Positions 33,213-41,389 of a stretch of DNA of 47,389 nt are shown here, in pieces. The stretch covers positions 1-47,389 of the forward strand of contig CAZBRO010000036.1 of NCBI GenBank assembly GCA_964494505.1. Direction: 5' to 3'. The translations under genes and the position numbers were made by a program. This DNA comes from CAIYRG01 sp964494505. Lineage in GTDB: Bacteria; Pseudomonadota; Alphaproteobacteria; Micropepsales; Micropepsaceae. Under the pieces are notes generated by a model that worked only from the letters and a program-made list of their open reading frames with translations, made no database searches and was not told the origin of the DNA. The number at the start of each line of letters is the position of its first letter. The first letter of the stretch is position 1.

Positions 33213-33499
33213 AGTAAGCTCGCTGCAGTGTGGGAGCCGAAGGTCATGAATCAGTGGTGGAACAAGAAACCGGGAGCGAAGAAACCGTGCCGAATGCGGA
33301 GCGGAATGCACTTTATTGCACCCTTATCGGCCCCAAATGAAATTGCTTTATCCCCGCGCGTCCTCGCAGGATTCCTGGAAAGCGCTCCGCATTATCCCCG
33401 TTTGGGCGGGGGGAGGGGGGGTAGCAAATGCTTCCGCCCTTTGCCCGCCTCGCTCTGCAACGTTAAATCTCCGGCGAACACACAACCGAAAGCGCCATC
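33213..33499. other. 287-bp intergenic region before the ornithine cyclodeaminase-like gene
   Basis: Divergent gap between MmgE/PrpD and the cyclodeaminase-like gene. It contains a G-rich run (GGGCGGGGGGAGGGGGGG near 33404-33421) and no clear promoter motif, RNA gene or coding sequence. Confidence 0.4.
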
Positions 33500-34573
33500 G
33501 TGATCCTCCTCACCAATGAAGACGTCGAACCGCTCCTCTCCATGCCCGAATGCATCGCCGCGGTCGAAGCCGCGTTCCGCGATCTGGGAAACCAGGACGC
33601 GGTCGACATTCCACGCCAGGACGCCATCGTGCCCAACGCCCGTGAAGGCGCGATCCACGATCTGAAGACCATGTCGGGAAGCTGGCCCAAGGCCGGCATC
33701 GCAGCCATCCGCTTGAACTCCGATATCGTGACCGGTCCGGTCATCAACGGCGTGCCGCGCCGGGTGAAGCTGCATCTCTCCGAACCGGGCGGGCGCTACA
33801 ACGGCCAGGTGCTGTTGTTCTCGACCGACACGGGCCAGCTTCTCGCCATCGCCAATGACGGCATCATGCAGCGGGCGCGCGTAGGCGCGACGAGCGGAGT
33901 GGCGGCGAAATATCTGGCGCGGGAAGATGCGAAGGTGCTGGGCCTGCTCGGGACCGGATTTCAGGCGGGCGGCCAGCTCGAAGCGATTTCCGCGGTGCGC
34001 AGGTTCTCGCGCGTAAAGGTTTTCAGCCCGACGGAGGAAAACCTTCGCCGTTTCGTTGCGCATTATCGCAAGAGCCTCGATCTCGACATTGTGGGGGTCG
34101 CATCGGCCGGTGAAGCCGCCGACGGCGCCGACGTTCTCGTCACGGCCACCAATTCCATCAGCCCGACAATCAAGCCCGAATGGCTGAAGCCGGGGATGCA
34201 TCTGTCCAGCATCAATCGCACCGAGCTCGCGCCCGCCGTGTTTGCGAAGGTCGGCCGATTGATCGTGAACGCACGCGAAGGGGGAAAGAGCTTCACCGCG
34301 CGGAATTGCTCCAACATCGGCGGCTTTAACCAGAACGACCGCGCGGCCAACACCGGCATCGCCGACATATCGAATGTGCCGGAGTTGAAGGACATGGTGT
34401 CGGGCAAGGCCTCTGGCCGCGTCAGCGCGGACGAAATCACCTGCTTCCACAATTATCAGGGGCTCGGCCTGCAATTCGCCGCCATCGGCTCGATCGTCTA
34501 TCGCGAGGCGGTGAAGCGGAAGATGGGTTTGACGCTCGATGACCGCTATTTCACGCAGGATGTTCACCCGTGA
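33500..34573 (+). CDS. Ornithine cyclodeaminase/mu-crystallin family protein
   Basis: A 357-residue NAD(P)-dependent protein of the ornithine cyclodeaminase/mu-crystallin family. The N-terminal part has MILLTNEDVEPLLSMPECIA and the Rossmann glycine motif GLLGTGFQAGGQ, followed by RFSRVKVFSPTEEN. The substrate region includes the LKTMSGSW stretch with the conserved Lys. Members cyclise ornithine or oxidise or reduce other imino or amino acids; the specific substrate is open. The only reasonable start is GTG at 33500, and the ribosome binding site is weak. Confidence 0.88.
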   Translation: MILLTNEDVEPLLSMPECIAAVEAAFRDLGNQDAVDIPRQDAIVPNAREGAIHDLKTMSGSWPKAGIAAIRLNSDIVTGPVINGVPRRVKLHLSEPGGRYNGQVLLFSTDTGQLLAIANDGIMQRARVGATSGVAAKYLAREDAKVLGLLGTGFQAGGQLEAISAVRRFSRVKVFSPTEENLRRFVAHYRKSLDLDIVGVASAGEAADGADVLVTATNSISPTIKPEWLKPGMHLSSINRTELAPAVFAKVGRLIVNAREGGKSFTARNCSNIGGFNQNDRAANTGIADISNVPELKDMVSGKASGRVSADEITCFHNYQGLGLQFAAIGSIVYREAVKRKMGLTLDDRYFTQDVHP

Positions 34574-34593
34574 CGGCACATGCTCCTCGCGTC

Positions 34594-34664
34594 TCACTCT
34601 TCGACGGGCTCAGGGTGATCCTCATGCTGAGCTTGTCGAAGCATGAGCCTGTCGAAGCATGAGC
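34594..34664. repeat. Palindromic repeat cluster (CTTCGACAAGCTC family)
   Basis: Two adjacent palindromes: TCACTCTTCGACGGGCTCAG (34594-34618, with GGGTGA ending the first) and CTCATGCT...AGCATGAG around GAGCTTGTCGA (34621-34647). A further GTCGAAGCATGAG follows. It sits between the cyclodeaminase-like gene and the end of the DUF2842 gene. Confidence 0.75.
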
Positions 34665-34879
34665 TAATGCGGTTCGCGATGCATCCAGGGAAGCATGAGC
34701 CCGACAGGAACGATCCATGCGGTTCCGGCAACCGCGTAATACAAAAGCGTGGCGAACGCTCCGGCGCCCGGCAGCACCGCAACGCCCACCCGCATGGCGA
34801 TCAGCGCGTAAACCGGCAGCCAGACGAGGGTCGCCAGCGTGCCGATCAGCTTCTTGGTTCTTGGCTGCAGGGCGGGCAT
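34664..34879 (-). CDS. DUF2842 small membrane protein
   Basis: A 71-residue protein with a short basic start (PALQPRTKKLIG) and two predicted membrane segments (LIGTLATLVWLPVYALIAM and FATLLYYAVAGTAWIVPVGL). This layout and the position beside ctaA match the alphaproteobacterial DUF2842 family, of unknown function, possibly linked to respiration through its neighbours. GGAGGA lies 12 bases before the ATG. It is flanked on both sides by palindromic repeats. Confidence 0.85.
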   Translation of the reverse strand: MPALQPRTKKLIGTLATLVWLPVYALIAMRVGVAVLPGAGAFATLLYYAVAGTAWIVPVGLMLPWMHREPH

Positions 34880-34896
34880 TGGTTTTTCGATCCTCC

Positions 34897-34976
34897 CCCT
34901 TCGGCAAACTCAGGGCGCGCCTATCTATATTCCTCATGCGGAGCTTGTCGAAGCATGAGCGTATCGAAGCATGAGG
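34897..34976. repeat. Palindromic repeat cluster (CTTCGACAAGCTC family)
   Basis: A partial arm (CCTTCGGCAAACTCAGG near 34899-34915) is followed by CTCATGC...GCATGAG around a GGAGCTTGTCGAA centre (34933-34959) and a second GTATCGAAGCATGAGG. It lies between the DUF2842 and CtaA genes. Translated, this family gives peptides such as FDKLRMR, which appear in false reading frames here. Confidence 0.75.
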
Positions 34977-35023
34977 CAATTGAATCCATGGACGCGCCGG
35001 GCCGGCTCGAATAGGTATCCCCA

Positions 35024-36118
35024 ATGTCCATTGCCATTGCCGCGTCTCCTGCCGCCCAGCCGGTCCGCACCGACCGCGGAGTGGGGCTATGGCTGTTCGC
35101 CATAGCGGCGCTCATCGGGCTGATGGTGGTGGTGGGCGGGTTGACCCGGCTGACGGGCTCGGGCCTCTCCATTACCGAGTGGCAGCCGGTGACCGGGGTG
35201 ATCCCGCCCCTGAACGACGCGGCATGGCAGGCCGAATTCGCGAAATACCAGGGCACGCCGCAATATGAGCTGATCAATCGCGGGCTCGGCTTGGCCGGGT
35301 TCAAGGCGATCTATTGGTGGGAATGGAGCCACCGTTTGCTGGGCCGGCTGCTCGGCGTGGTGTTTCTGGTTCCCTTCCTGCTGTTCCTGAAACAGCGGCG
35401 CATCGACCGTGGGATCGCGGTCAGGCTTGCAATCATCTTCCTGTTGGGCGCGGCGCAGGGCGTGCTCGGCTGGTGGATGGTGCAGTCGGGGCTCACGGGC
35501 ACCCGCGTGGTGGTGAGCCAGTACCGGCTGGCCGCCCATTTGGGGCTCGCGATGATCCTGTTCGGTTATGTGTTCTGGACAGGGCTGGAGATAATTGGCG
35601 CGCGGCAGACGCGGATTGGGCCGGCGGCGCGTTTCCGGCCATGGGCCGTGGGGCTCGTGGGACTCGTCTTTGTACAGATCATCCTCGGCGCCTTCATGGC
35701 CGGCCTCGATGCGGGCCGCGCCTTCCAGACCTGGCCGACCTATGGCGGCATGTGGGTGCCGCCGGGCCTGTACGATCTCTCGCCCTGGTGGATCAATCAT
35801 TTCGAGAACCATGCGCTGGTGCATTTCCAGCACCGCACGGTGGGCTATGCGGTGGCTGTCATGGTGGTCTGGCTTTATGCCGCCCTGCGTCGCGCGGGCG
35901 CCGACAAGCCGCTGAAAATCGCCGGCATCCATGCGGTTGTGCTGACGGCGATGCAGATCGCGCTCGGCGTGCTTACGGTCGTGAGCGGTGTCGCGCTTCC
36001 TTTGGCGGCGCTGCATCAGGTCTGTGCGCTCGGCTTGTTCGGAACGGCGCTCTGGTGGGCCTATGCCTTGAACGGAAACGCTATTCCGCAGGCATTGCCC
36101 GGCGCTGGCCGCCGATGA
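35024..36118 (+). CDS. ctaA: Haem A synthase, COX15/CtaA type 2
   Basis: Membrane enzyme that oxidises haem O to haem A for cytochrome aa3-type oxidase. The 364 residues form about eight membrane segments, with four haem-ligand histidines visible: WSHRLLGR, AAHLGLAM, HFQHRTVGY and ALHQVC. ITEWQPVTGVIPPLNDAAW and YWWEWSHRLLGRLLG are type 2 CtaA motifs. The start at 35024 follows a short AGG. The last ~38 bases overlap the end of the convergent DoxX-type gene. Confidence 0.94.
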   Translation: MSIAIAASPAAQPVRTDRGVGLWLFAIAALIGLMVVVGGLTRLTGSGLSITEWQPVTGVIPPLNDAAWQAEFAKYQGTPQYELINRGLGLAGFKAIYWWEWSHRLLGRLLGVVFLVPFLLFLKQRRIDRGIAVRLAIIFLLGAAQGVLGWWMVQSGLTGTRVVVSQYRLAAHLGLAMILFGYVFWTGLEIIGARQTRIGPAARFRPWAVGLVGLVFVQIILGAFMAGLDAGRAFQTWPTYGGMWVPPGLYDLSPWWINHFENHALVHFQHRTVGYAVAVMVVWLYAALRRAGADKPLKIAGIHAVVLTAMQIALGVLTVVSGVALPLAALHQVCALGLFGTALWWAYALNGNAIPQALPGAGRR

Positions 36119-36527
36119 ACGGGAAAGCCGGCGAAGGGATCAGCGCATACGCGCCGTCACCGAGCCCTGCCTGCACGATCAGCGCGATTGCCCACAGCGT
36201 CGGGAGTTCGGCGCCCGCGCCGGTGAAGAAATATCCCTTGCGCATGATCCAGTATTGGGCTGCGCCCACGATCAGCGGCATCGAATAAAGCGCCACCCAG
36301 CGTGTGTAGATGCCCGGAATCAAACAGATCGCACCGAGAAATTCGCCCGACAGGACATAGAGCACGACCCAATTCGGGTAGCCCTGGTTGTTCAGGTTCG
36401 CCCACCACGCATCCAGCCCGCCGGGCAGCAGGAAGAACTTCCAATAGAGGTGGGCAATCGCAAAGGCTCCGAGCGTCACGCGAAGCAGCAGCACCGCATA
36501 AGGGGCCATGCGTTGGTCTATACCCAT
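36081..36527 (-). CDS. DoxX-family membrane protein
   Basis: A 148-residue integral membrane protein with four predicted segments and DoxX-family features (LLRVTLGAFAIAHLYWKFF, GQ-free but with GYPNWVVLYVLSGEFLGA). DoxX proteins are found in quinone-linked and detoxifying oxidase systems; the role here is not known. GGGAGG precedes the ATG. The 3' end overlaps the convergent ctaA gene by 38 bases. Confidence 0.85.
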   Translation of the reverse strand: MGIDQRMAPYAVLLLRVTLGAFAIAHLYWKFFLLPGGLDAWWANLNNQGYPNWVVLYVLSGEFLGAICLIPGIYTRWVALYSMPLIVGAAQYWIMRKGYFFTGAGAELPTLWAIALIVQAGLGDGAYALIPSPAFPFIGGQRRAMPAE

Positions 36528-36590
36528 AAGGTCCTCCCACCTCTGTTTGCGCGTGAGGATACAGCCAGTCGCGGTGCCGTCAATCGGGGT

Positions 36591-37874
36591 TCAGGCGGGG
36601 TTCGGCCCCATGGCCTGGTCGAGATCGGCGATCAGGTCGGCGACGTCTTCGATCCCGATGGAAAGGCGCACCACTTCGGGCCCGGCGCCGGCCTTGACCC
36701 GGTCCTCGTCGGACAATTGCCGATGCGTGGTGGAAGCAGGGTGGATGATGAGGCTCCGTGTATCGCCGATGTTGGCCAGATGGCTGAAGATGCGCACGCC
36801 GTTGACCATCTTCACACCGGCCTCGTATCCGCCCTTGAGCCCGAAGGTGAACACCGAACCTGCGCCTTTGGGACAATATTTGAGCTGGGCCGCGTGCGAA
36901 GGATGATCTTCCAGCCCGGCGTAATTGACCCATTCGACCCGCGGATCGGCCCTGAGCCAGCGCGCAACGGCCAGCGCATTGTCGCAATGCCGCCGCATCC
37001 GCAAAGGCAGCGTCTCTATCCCCGTCAGCACCAGAAACGCGTTCATCGGCGCAAGACAGGAACCCAAATCGCGCAGCGACAGCGCGCGCGCTGCGACGCA
37101 GAAAGCGAAATCCCCGAATGTCTCGTAGAAGCGCAAACCATGATAGGAAGCGTTGTCCTCTGTCATGGTCTTGTAGTTGCCGCTTTTCGCCCAATCGAAG
37201 GTGCCGGCTTCGACAATGACGCCGGCCAGCGAATTGCCGTGCCCGCCGAGAAACTTGGTCGCCGAATGGACGATGATGTGCGCGCCCCACTCGAAGGGGC
37301 GGATGAGATAGGGTGTCGCCAGCGTGTTGTCGACGATCAGGGGAACGCCCGCATCGGCCGCAACGCGCGCGATAGCCTCGAGATCGCTGATCACACCGCC
37401 CGGATTGGCGATGCTCTCGCAGAAAATAGCGCGCGTCTTGTCCGTTACCTGCCGTTTGAAGCTGTCGGCGTCGGTCGCGTCGGCCCAGCGCGCATGCCAG
37501 TCGTATTTCTTGAACGACTGGCTGAACTGGTTCACCGACCCGCCATAAAGCTGGCGCGCGGAGATGAATTCGGCGCCGGGCTCCATGATGGTGTGGAAGA
37601 CCAGATGCTGCGCCGCGTGACCGGACGAGGCGGCCAATCCCGCCGTGCCGCCTTCGAGCGCCGCGACGCGCTCTTCGAGCACCGCCACAGTGGGGTTCAT
37701 GATGCGGGAATAGATGTTGCCGAAGACCTGGAGATTGAACAGCGAAGCCGCCTGGTCGGCGTCTTCGAAGACATAGGCCGAGGTCTGGTAGATAGGCGTA
37801 ATGCGCGCACCCGTCGCCGGATCGGGCTGGGCGCCAGCATGCACCGCCAAAGTGTCGAAACCATATTCGGCCAT
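36591..37874 (-). CDS. metY: O-acetylhomoserine sulfhydrylase (Cys/Met metabolism PLP enzyme)
   Basis: A 427-residue PLP enzyme that joins O-acetylhomoserine with sulfide to make homocysteine. Family features are GFDTLAVHAGAQPDPATGAR, YSRIMNPTVAVLEERVAALE, the PLP lysine in HSATKFLGGHG, and SLIIHPASTTHRQL near the C-terminus. GGAGGGG decides the start at 37874; an upstream in-frame ATG (37913) starts in the repeat sequence and is rejected. The downstream gene of the enoyl-CoA hydratase / CoA-binding group; the repeats at 37889-37959 separate it from the CoA-binding gene. Confidence 0.93.
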   Translation of the reverse strand: MAEYGFDTLAVHAGAQPDPATGARITPIYQTSAYVFEDADQAASLFNLQVFGNIYSRIMNPTVAVLEERVAALEGGTAGLAASSGHAAQHLVFHTIMEPGAEFISARQLYGGSVNQFSQSFKKYDWHARWADATDADSFKRQVTDKTRAIFCESIANPGGVISDLEAIARVAADAGVPLIVDNTLATPYLIRPFEWGAHIIVHSATKFLGGHGNSLAGVIVEAGTFDWAKSGNYKTMTEDNASYHGLRFYETFGDFAFCVAARALSLRDLGSCLAPMNAFLVLTGIETLPLRMRRHCDNALAVARWLRADPRVEWVNYAGLEDHPSHAAQLKYCPKGAGSVFTFGLKGGYEAGVKMVNGVRIFSHLANIGDTRSLIIHPASTTHRQLSDEDRVKAGAGPEVVRLSIGIEDVADLIADLDQAMGPNPA

Positions 37875-37888
37875 CGGCCCCTCCATGC

Positions 37889-37959
37889 CCTCGTGCTTCG
37901 ACAAGCTCAGCACGAGGAAAAAGCGAATGTCCTCACCTTAAGCCTGTCGAAGGGTGAGG
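37889..37959. repeat. Two palindromic repeats (CTTCGACAAGCTC family)
   Basis: CCTCGTGCT and AGCACGAGG form a perfect 9-bp inverted repeat around TCGACAAGCTC (37889-37917). A second, CCTCACC...GGGTGAGG around TTAAGCCTGTCGAA, follows at 37931-37959. They lie between the metY and CoA-binding genes and could form stable mRNA hairpins within this transcript. Confidence 0.8.
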
Positions 37960-37964
37960 GTGTG

Positions 37965-38486
37965 TTATGCCCGGGCCAGCGAGCCGCCGGCGTTGAAGGC
38001 CGCAGACTTGCGGTTGTCGATCACGCGGCGGTTGACGCCATACCAACCGATTTCGCCGGAGAGGCGCCCGTACTCGATCTTCGGACAGCGGTTCATGATG
38101 ACGGTGAGGCCCGCCGCCTCGGCCCGCTTGCGCGCTTCCTCATTGATGACGCCAAGCTGCATCCACAGCACCTTGACGCCGAGACGGTCCTTGTTGGCGA
38201 TGACTTCGTCTGCAATCGGGCCGGCCGCTTCCAAATTCCGGAAGACATCGACCATATCGACGGGCGCCTCCAAATCGCTCACGCGCGCATAGACCTTTTG
38301 CCCGAGGATTTCCTTTCCGGCCTGCCCCGGATTGACGGGGATGATCTTGAACCCCTTCTCGAGCAGATATTTCATCGCGAAGTAAGAAGGCCGCGACTCG
38401 CTGGGCGATGCACCGACCATTGCGATAGTCTTCACGCTTCTGAGAATTCGCGCGATCAGCGCATCGGGGTAATTGGGATAGGGCAT
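37965..38486 (-). CDS. CoA-binding domain protein (YccU family)
   Basis: A 173-residue soluble protein of the small CoA-binding (succinyl-CoA synthetase-like Rossmann) family. It shows VKTIAMVGASPSESRPSY, then GFKIIPVNPGQAGKEILGQK, VDMVDVFRNLEAAG and VLWMQLGVINEEARKRAE. Members bind CoA; the biological role is unclear. The ATG abuts the TAG of the enoyl-CoA hydratase gene, showing one transcript. Confidence 0.9.
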   Translation of the reverse strand: MPYPNYPDALIARILRSVKTIAMVGASPSESRPSYFAMKYLLEKGFKIIPVNPGQAGKEILGQKVYARVSDLEAPVDMVDVFRNLEAAGPIADEVIANKDRLGVKVLWMQLGVINEEARKRAEAAGLTVIMNRCPKIEYGRLSGEIGWYGVNRRVIDNRKSAAFNAGGSLARA

Positions 38487-39293
38487 CTATTCCTCCGGCC
38501 ATTTGGGAGGCCGCTTCTCCAGGAACGCGCCGATCCCTTCCTTGGCTTCGGCATGCAGCATGTTTTGCACCATCACCTCGGAGACATAATCATAGGCGTT
38601 GGAGAGGCCCAATTCGATCTGATGCTGGAACGCCTGCTTGCCCAATTTCAGCGTGCGCGTGGGCTTGCCGGCGATGAAGCGGGCGAGCGCCTGGGTTTCG
38701 GTTTCCAGATCAGCGGGGGCCACTACCCGGTTGACGAGTCCAAGCCGCTTGGCCTCATCGGCCGAAATCGCTTCGCCCGTCAGCAGCATCTCCATCGCGG
38801 CTTTGCGGGGGATCGCACGCGACAGCGCCACCATCGGGGTCGAGCAGAAGAGGCCGATATTCACGCCGGGCGTCGCGAAGCGTGCCTCCGACGATGCCAC
38901 CGCGAGATCGCAGGAGGCTACCAGCTGGCACCCCGCGGCAGTCGCCACCGCATGAACCTGCGCGATCACGGGCTTGGGGTGGCGCACGACGGTCTGCATC
39001 AGCCGGCTGCATTGTTCGAAGACCTGCCGGTAATAGACGAGGCCCCGGTCGGGATCGTCGCGGTGAGCGCTCATCTCTTTCAGATCGTGTCCCGAGCTGA
39101 AGGCTGGGCCTTTGGCCGCAATGACGATGACCCTGACGGACGCGTCGTCGACGGCTTCGTCCAGCGTCAGTTGAAGTGCGCGCATCAGACTTTCGGAAAG
39201 CGCATTACGGGCCTCGGGCCGGTTGAGCGTGATGGTGAGAACGCCGCCCGAACGGGCCGGAAGGAGGGGAGGGAGGTGCGATTGCGGGCTCAT
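38487..39293 (-). CDS. Enoyl-CoA hydratase/isomerase family protein (ECHDC3-like)
   Basis: A 268-residue crotonase-family protein. Features are GGVLTITLNRPEARNALSES, the oxyanion-hole segment PAFSSGHDLKEMSAHR, VHAVATAAGCQLVASCDLAV and GVNIGLFCSTPMVALSR. The usual catalytic glutamates of canonical hydratases are not clearly present in the GLFCSTP stretch, as in ECHDC3-type proteins, so classical hydratase activity is uncertain. First gene of the enoyl-CoA hydratase / CoA-binding / metY run and divergent from rplM. Confidence 0.9.
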   Translation of the reverse strand: MSPQSHLPPLLPARSGGVLTITLNRPEARNALSESLMRALQLTLDEAVDDASVRVIVIAAKGPAFSSGHDLKEMSAHRDDPDRGLVYYRQVFEQCSRLMQTVVRHPKPVIAQVHAVATAAGCQLVASCDLAVASSEARFATPGVNIGLFCSTPMVALSRAIPRKAAMEMLLTGEAISADEAKRLGLVNRVVAPADLETETQALARFIAGKPTRTLKLGKQAFQHQIELGLSNAYDYVSEVMVQNMLHAEAKEGIGAFLEKRPPKWPEE

Positions 39294-39409
39294 GACCCTT
39301 CTTTACCCCCGTTTTGCCCCTCCGCCGCAAGAGGAAGCTTCGTTTGGCACGGTATCATAATACCACACACGAAATATGGCCGGTTCAAGAGCGTTTCAGC
39401 GCATTTCCC

Positions 39410-39438
39410 TTGACGGGAGACAGACGCCCGGCTACATG
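39410..39438 (+). promoter_or_regulatory. Candidate promoter of rplM-rpsI
   Basis: CTTGACG, the alphaproteobacterial -35 form, at 39409-39415 and TACATG at 39433-39438 have a 17-bp spacer. It lies about 50 bases before the L13 ATG at 39489, in a 195-bp divergent gap. Confidence 0.5.
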
Positions 39439-39488
39439 CCCGCCTTCCTAAGTTTCAGGCGTTCGCGCCTTTCCGCCGGAGATGCGTC

Positions 39489-39965
39489 ATGCAAACCTAT
39501 TCGGCCAAAGCGTCCGAGATCCAGAAGAAGTGGGTCGTGATCGACGCCGACGGTCTTGTGGTCGGCCGCTTGGCCGCCATCGTCGCGACCAGACTCCGCG
39601 GCAAGCATAAGCCGATGTATACGCCGCACATGGATTGCGGCGACAACGTCATCGTGGTCAACGCCGAGAAGGTGCTGCTGACCGGCAACAAGCTGACCGA
39701 CAAGAAGTATCACTGGCACACCGGCTACATCGGCGGGATCAAGGAGCGCACACCGGGCGAGTTCCTTTCGGGCAAGACGCCCGAACGCGTGGTGGAAAAG
39801 GCGGTCCAGCGCATGCTGCCGCGCGGGCCGCTCGGCAAGCATCAGTTCGCCAATTTGCGTGTCTATGTCGGCCCCGATCATCCCCATGCAGCGCAACAGC
39901 CCGAAGCGCTCGACATCGCCGCGATGAACCCCAAGAACACCAATTACCGCAAAGCGAAGGCGTGA
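39489..39965 (+). CDS. rplM: 50S ribosomal protein L13
   Basis: A 158-residue large-subunit protein that binds 23S rRNA early in assembly. Family motifs are KWVVIDADGLVVGRLA, LRGKHKPMYTPHMDCGDNV, HWHTGYIGGIKERT and MLPRGPLGKHQF. It forms the standard rplM-rpsI pair with the next gene 5 bp downstream. Confidence 0.98.
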   Translation: MQTYSAKASEIQKKWVVIDADGLVVGRLAAIVATRLRGKHKPMYTPHMDCGDNVIVVNAEKVLLTGNKLTDKKYHWHTGYIGGIKERTPGEFLSGKTPERVVEKAVQRMLPRGPLGKHQFANLRVYVGPDHPHAAQQPEALDIAAMNPKNTNYRKAKA

Positions 39966-39970
39966 TCCCC

Positions 39971-40465
39971 ATGGCCGAGAGCGTACGCGATTTTTCCGAC
40001 CTCAAATCCACTCTCATCAAGGCCAAGCAGCCCGATCAGCCGCAGCCCGCGGCTGAAACGCGGCCCAAGCTCGACCGCCATGGGCGTGCCTATGCCACCG
40101 GCAAGCGCAAGAACGCAGTGGCTCGCGTTTGGCTGAAGCCGGGACCGGGGCGCATTCGGATCAACGACAAGGAAGAAAACATCTATTTCGCGCGGCCTGT
40201 GCTGCGCATGATTTTGCGCCAGCCTTTGGTTGCGGCCGGCCGGGACGGACAATACGACGTCGTCTGCACGGTGGTCGGCGGGGGCCTGTCCGGGCAGGCA
40301 GGCGCGCTGCGCCACGGCATCTCCAAGGCGCTGTTGGCCTTCGAGCCGGGCTTGCGCAGCGTCTTGAAGCAGGGCGGCTTCCTCACCCGCGACCCGCGCG
40401 TGGTGGAGCGCAAGAAATACGGCCGTCCCAAGGCGCGCCGGAGCTTCCAGTTCTCGAAGCGCTAA
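39971..40465 (+). CDS. rpsI: 30S ribosomal protein S9
   Basis: A 164-residue small-subunit protein with the S9 core (AYATGKRKNAVARVWLKPG, GGGLSGQAGALRHGISKAL) and the conserved C-terminal tail ending KYGRPKARRSFQFSKR that reaches the P site. An N-terminal extension of about 40 residues, common in alphaproteobacteria, is present. Co-transcribed with rplM, with a terminator downstream. Confidence 0.98.
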   Translation: MAESVRDFSDLKSTLIKAKQPDQPQPAAETRPKLDRHGRAYATGKRKNAVARVWLKPGPGRIRINDKEENIYFARPVLRMILRQPLVAAGRDGQYDVVCTVVGGGLSGQAGALRHGISKALLAFEPGLRSVLKQGGFLTRDPRVVERKKYGRPKARRSFQFSKR

Positions 40466-40481
40466 GCGCAAAGTCATTTGC

Positions 40482-40524
40482 GCAAACAGCGTCTTGCTTC
40501 GCGGCAAGGCGCTGTTTGCATTTT
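40482..40524 (+). terminator. Rho-independent terminator of rplM-rpsI
   Basis: GCAAACAGCG (40482-40491) pairs with CGCTGTTTGC (40510-40519), with further pairing inside the loop, then ATTTT. It lies 17 bp after the S9 stop. Confidence 0.85.
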
Positions 40525-40596
40525 GGAGCGGGTTATTGCGGGGCTGCCGGGGTGCAGCTAGGTTTTCTCGCGCGAGCGCGTAGCGCGGGAGGCCAC

Positions 40597-41379
40597 ATGA
40601 AGCTTTCGAGACGGCAGTCCCTGAAGACCATGGCCGCGGCGTCCGCGGTTTCCGGTGCTTATATTCCGGCGGCCGCCCGAGCTGCGGCAACCGCGCGGGC
40701 TTCACGGCCGATCCGCCTTGTCGTCCTCGATATCGGTGGAACCATTATCCAGGACCATGGCGAGGTCCCGAATGCGATGCACGGCGCCTTCGCCAAGCAC
40801 GGGCTCGATATCAGCTTTGCCGAGATCGGTAGTTGGCGGGGCGCCTCCAAACGCGGAATGGTCAAGCATTTCGTGGCCCTGCGCGCGAAACCGGGAGCGG
40901 ACGCCGATGCGCTGACCGAAGCGATCTATCGCGATTTCAGCGACGCGGTGAATATCGCCTATGCACATGTTCAGCCAATCGCGGGCGCTCAGGAAGCGAT
41001 CGAAAGCATGCGCAAAAGCGGCTTTCTGCTCGCCACGACGACGGGCTTCGATCGTCAGCAGACGAATATGATTTTCGGAAGACTCGGCTGGCCGAAATAT
41101 TTCGTCACCTCGATCACCAGCGACGACGTGGTGGACGGAAGGCCCTCGCCCTTCATGCTGTTCCACGCCATGGAGGCCGCCCACGTCGACGGCGTGGCGG
41201 AAACGGTCGCGGTTGGCGACACGCCGCTCGATCTGCAGGCCGCAATGAATGCAGGGCTCAAGGGTGCGATCGGGGTCTATTCGGGCGCGGCCACCGAAGA
41301 CAAGCTACGGGCTGAGGTGCACACGCACATTCTTCCGAGCATCGCGAGCCTGCCGCAATTGCTCGCCGCGGAATTCTGA
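40597..41379 (+). CDS. Phosphonatase-like HAD hydrolase with Tat leader
   Basis: A 260-residue HAD-superfamily protein. The N-terminus has a twin-arginine signal (MKLSRRQSLKTMAAASAVSG), unusual for HADs, so export is predicted. The core matches phosphonatase-like HADs: LDIGGT with nucleophile D45, where G replaces the usual second Asp; a cap Lys in RGASKRGMVKHF near residue 85, at the place of the phosphonatase Schiff-base Lys; TTTGFDRQQ; GRPSPF; and the acidic VGDTPLDLQ motif. GGGAGG precedes the ATG at 40597; longer in-frame reading is S9 overlap. It converges on the TonB receptor, 10 bp away. Substrate unknown; a phosphonate or phosphate ester is possible. Confidence 0.85.
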   Translation: MKLSRRQSLKTMAAASAVSGAYIPAAARAAATARASRPIRLVVLDIGGTIIQDHGEVPNAMHGAFAKHGLDISFAEIGSWRGASKRGMVKHFVALRAKPGADADALTEAIYRDFSDAVNIAYAHVQPIAGAQEAIESMRKSGFLLATTTGFDRQQTNMIFGRLGWPKYFVTSITSDDVVDGRPSPFMLFHAMEAAHVDGVAETVAVGDTPLDLQAAMNAGLKGAIGVYSGAATEDKLRAEVHTHILPSIASLPQLLAAEF

Positions 41380-41389
41380 TTTCCGGGGA

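Noticed and set aside
34551..35024. A minus-strand open frame of 157 residues between the cyclodeaminase-like gene and ctaA
   Set aside because: It contains repeat-derived peptides such as FDKLRMR and overlaps the DUF2842 gene in another frame.
36255..39413. A 3.2-kb open frame on the plus strand opposite DoxX, metY, CoA-binding and enoyl-CoA hydratase genes
   Set aside because: It is antisense to four well-supported genes and passes through the palindromic repeats, giving no recognisable domain.
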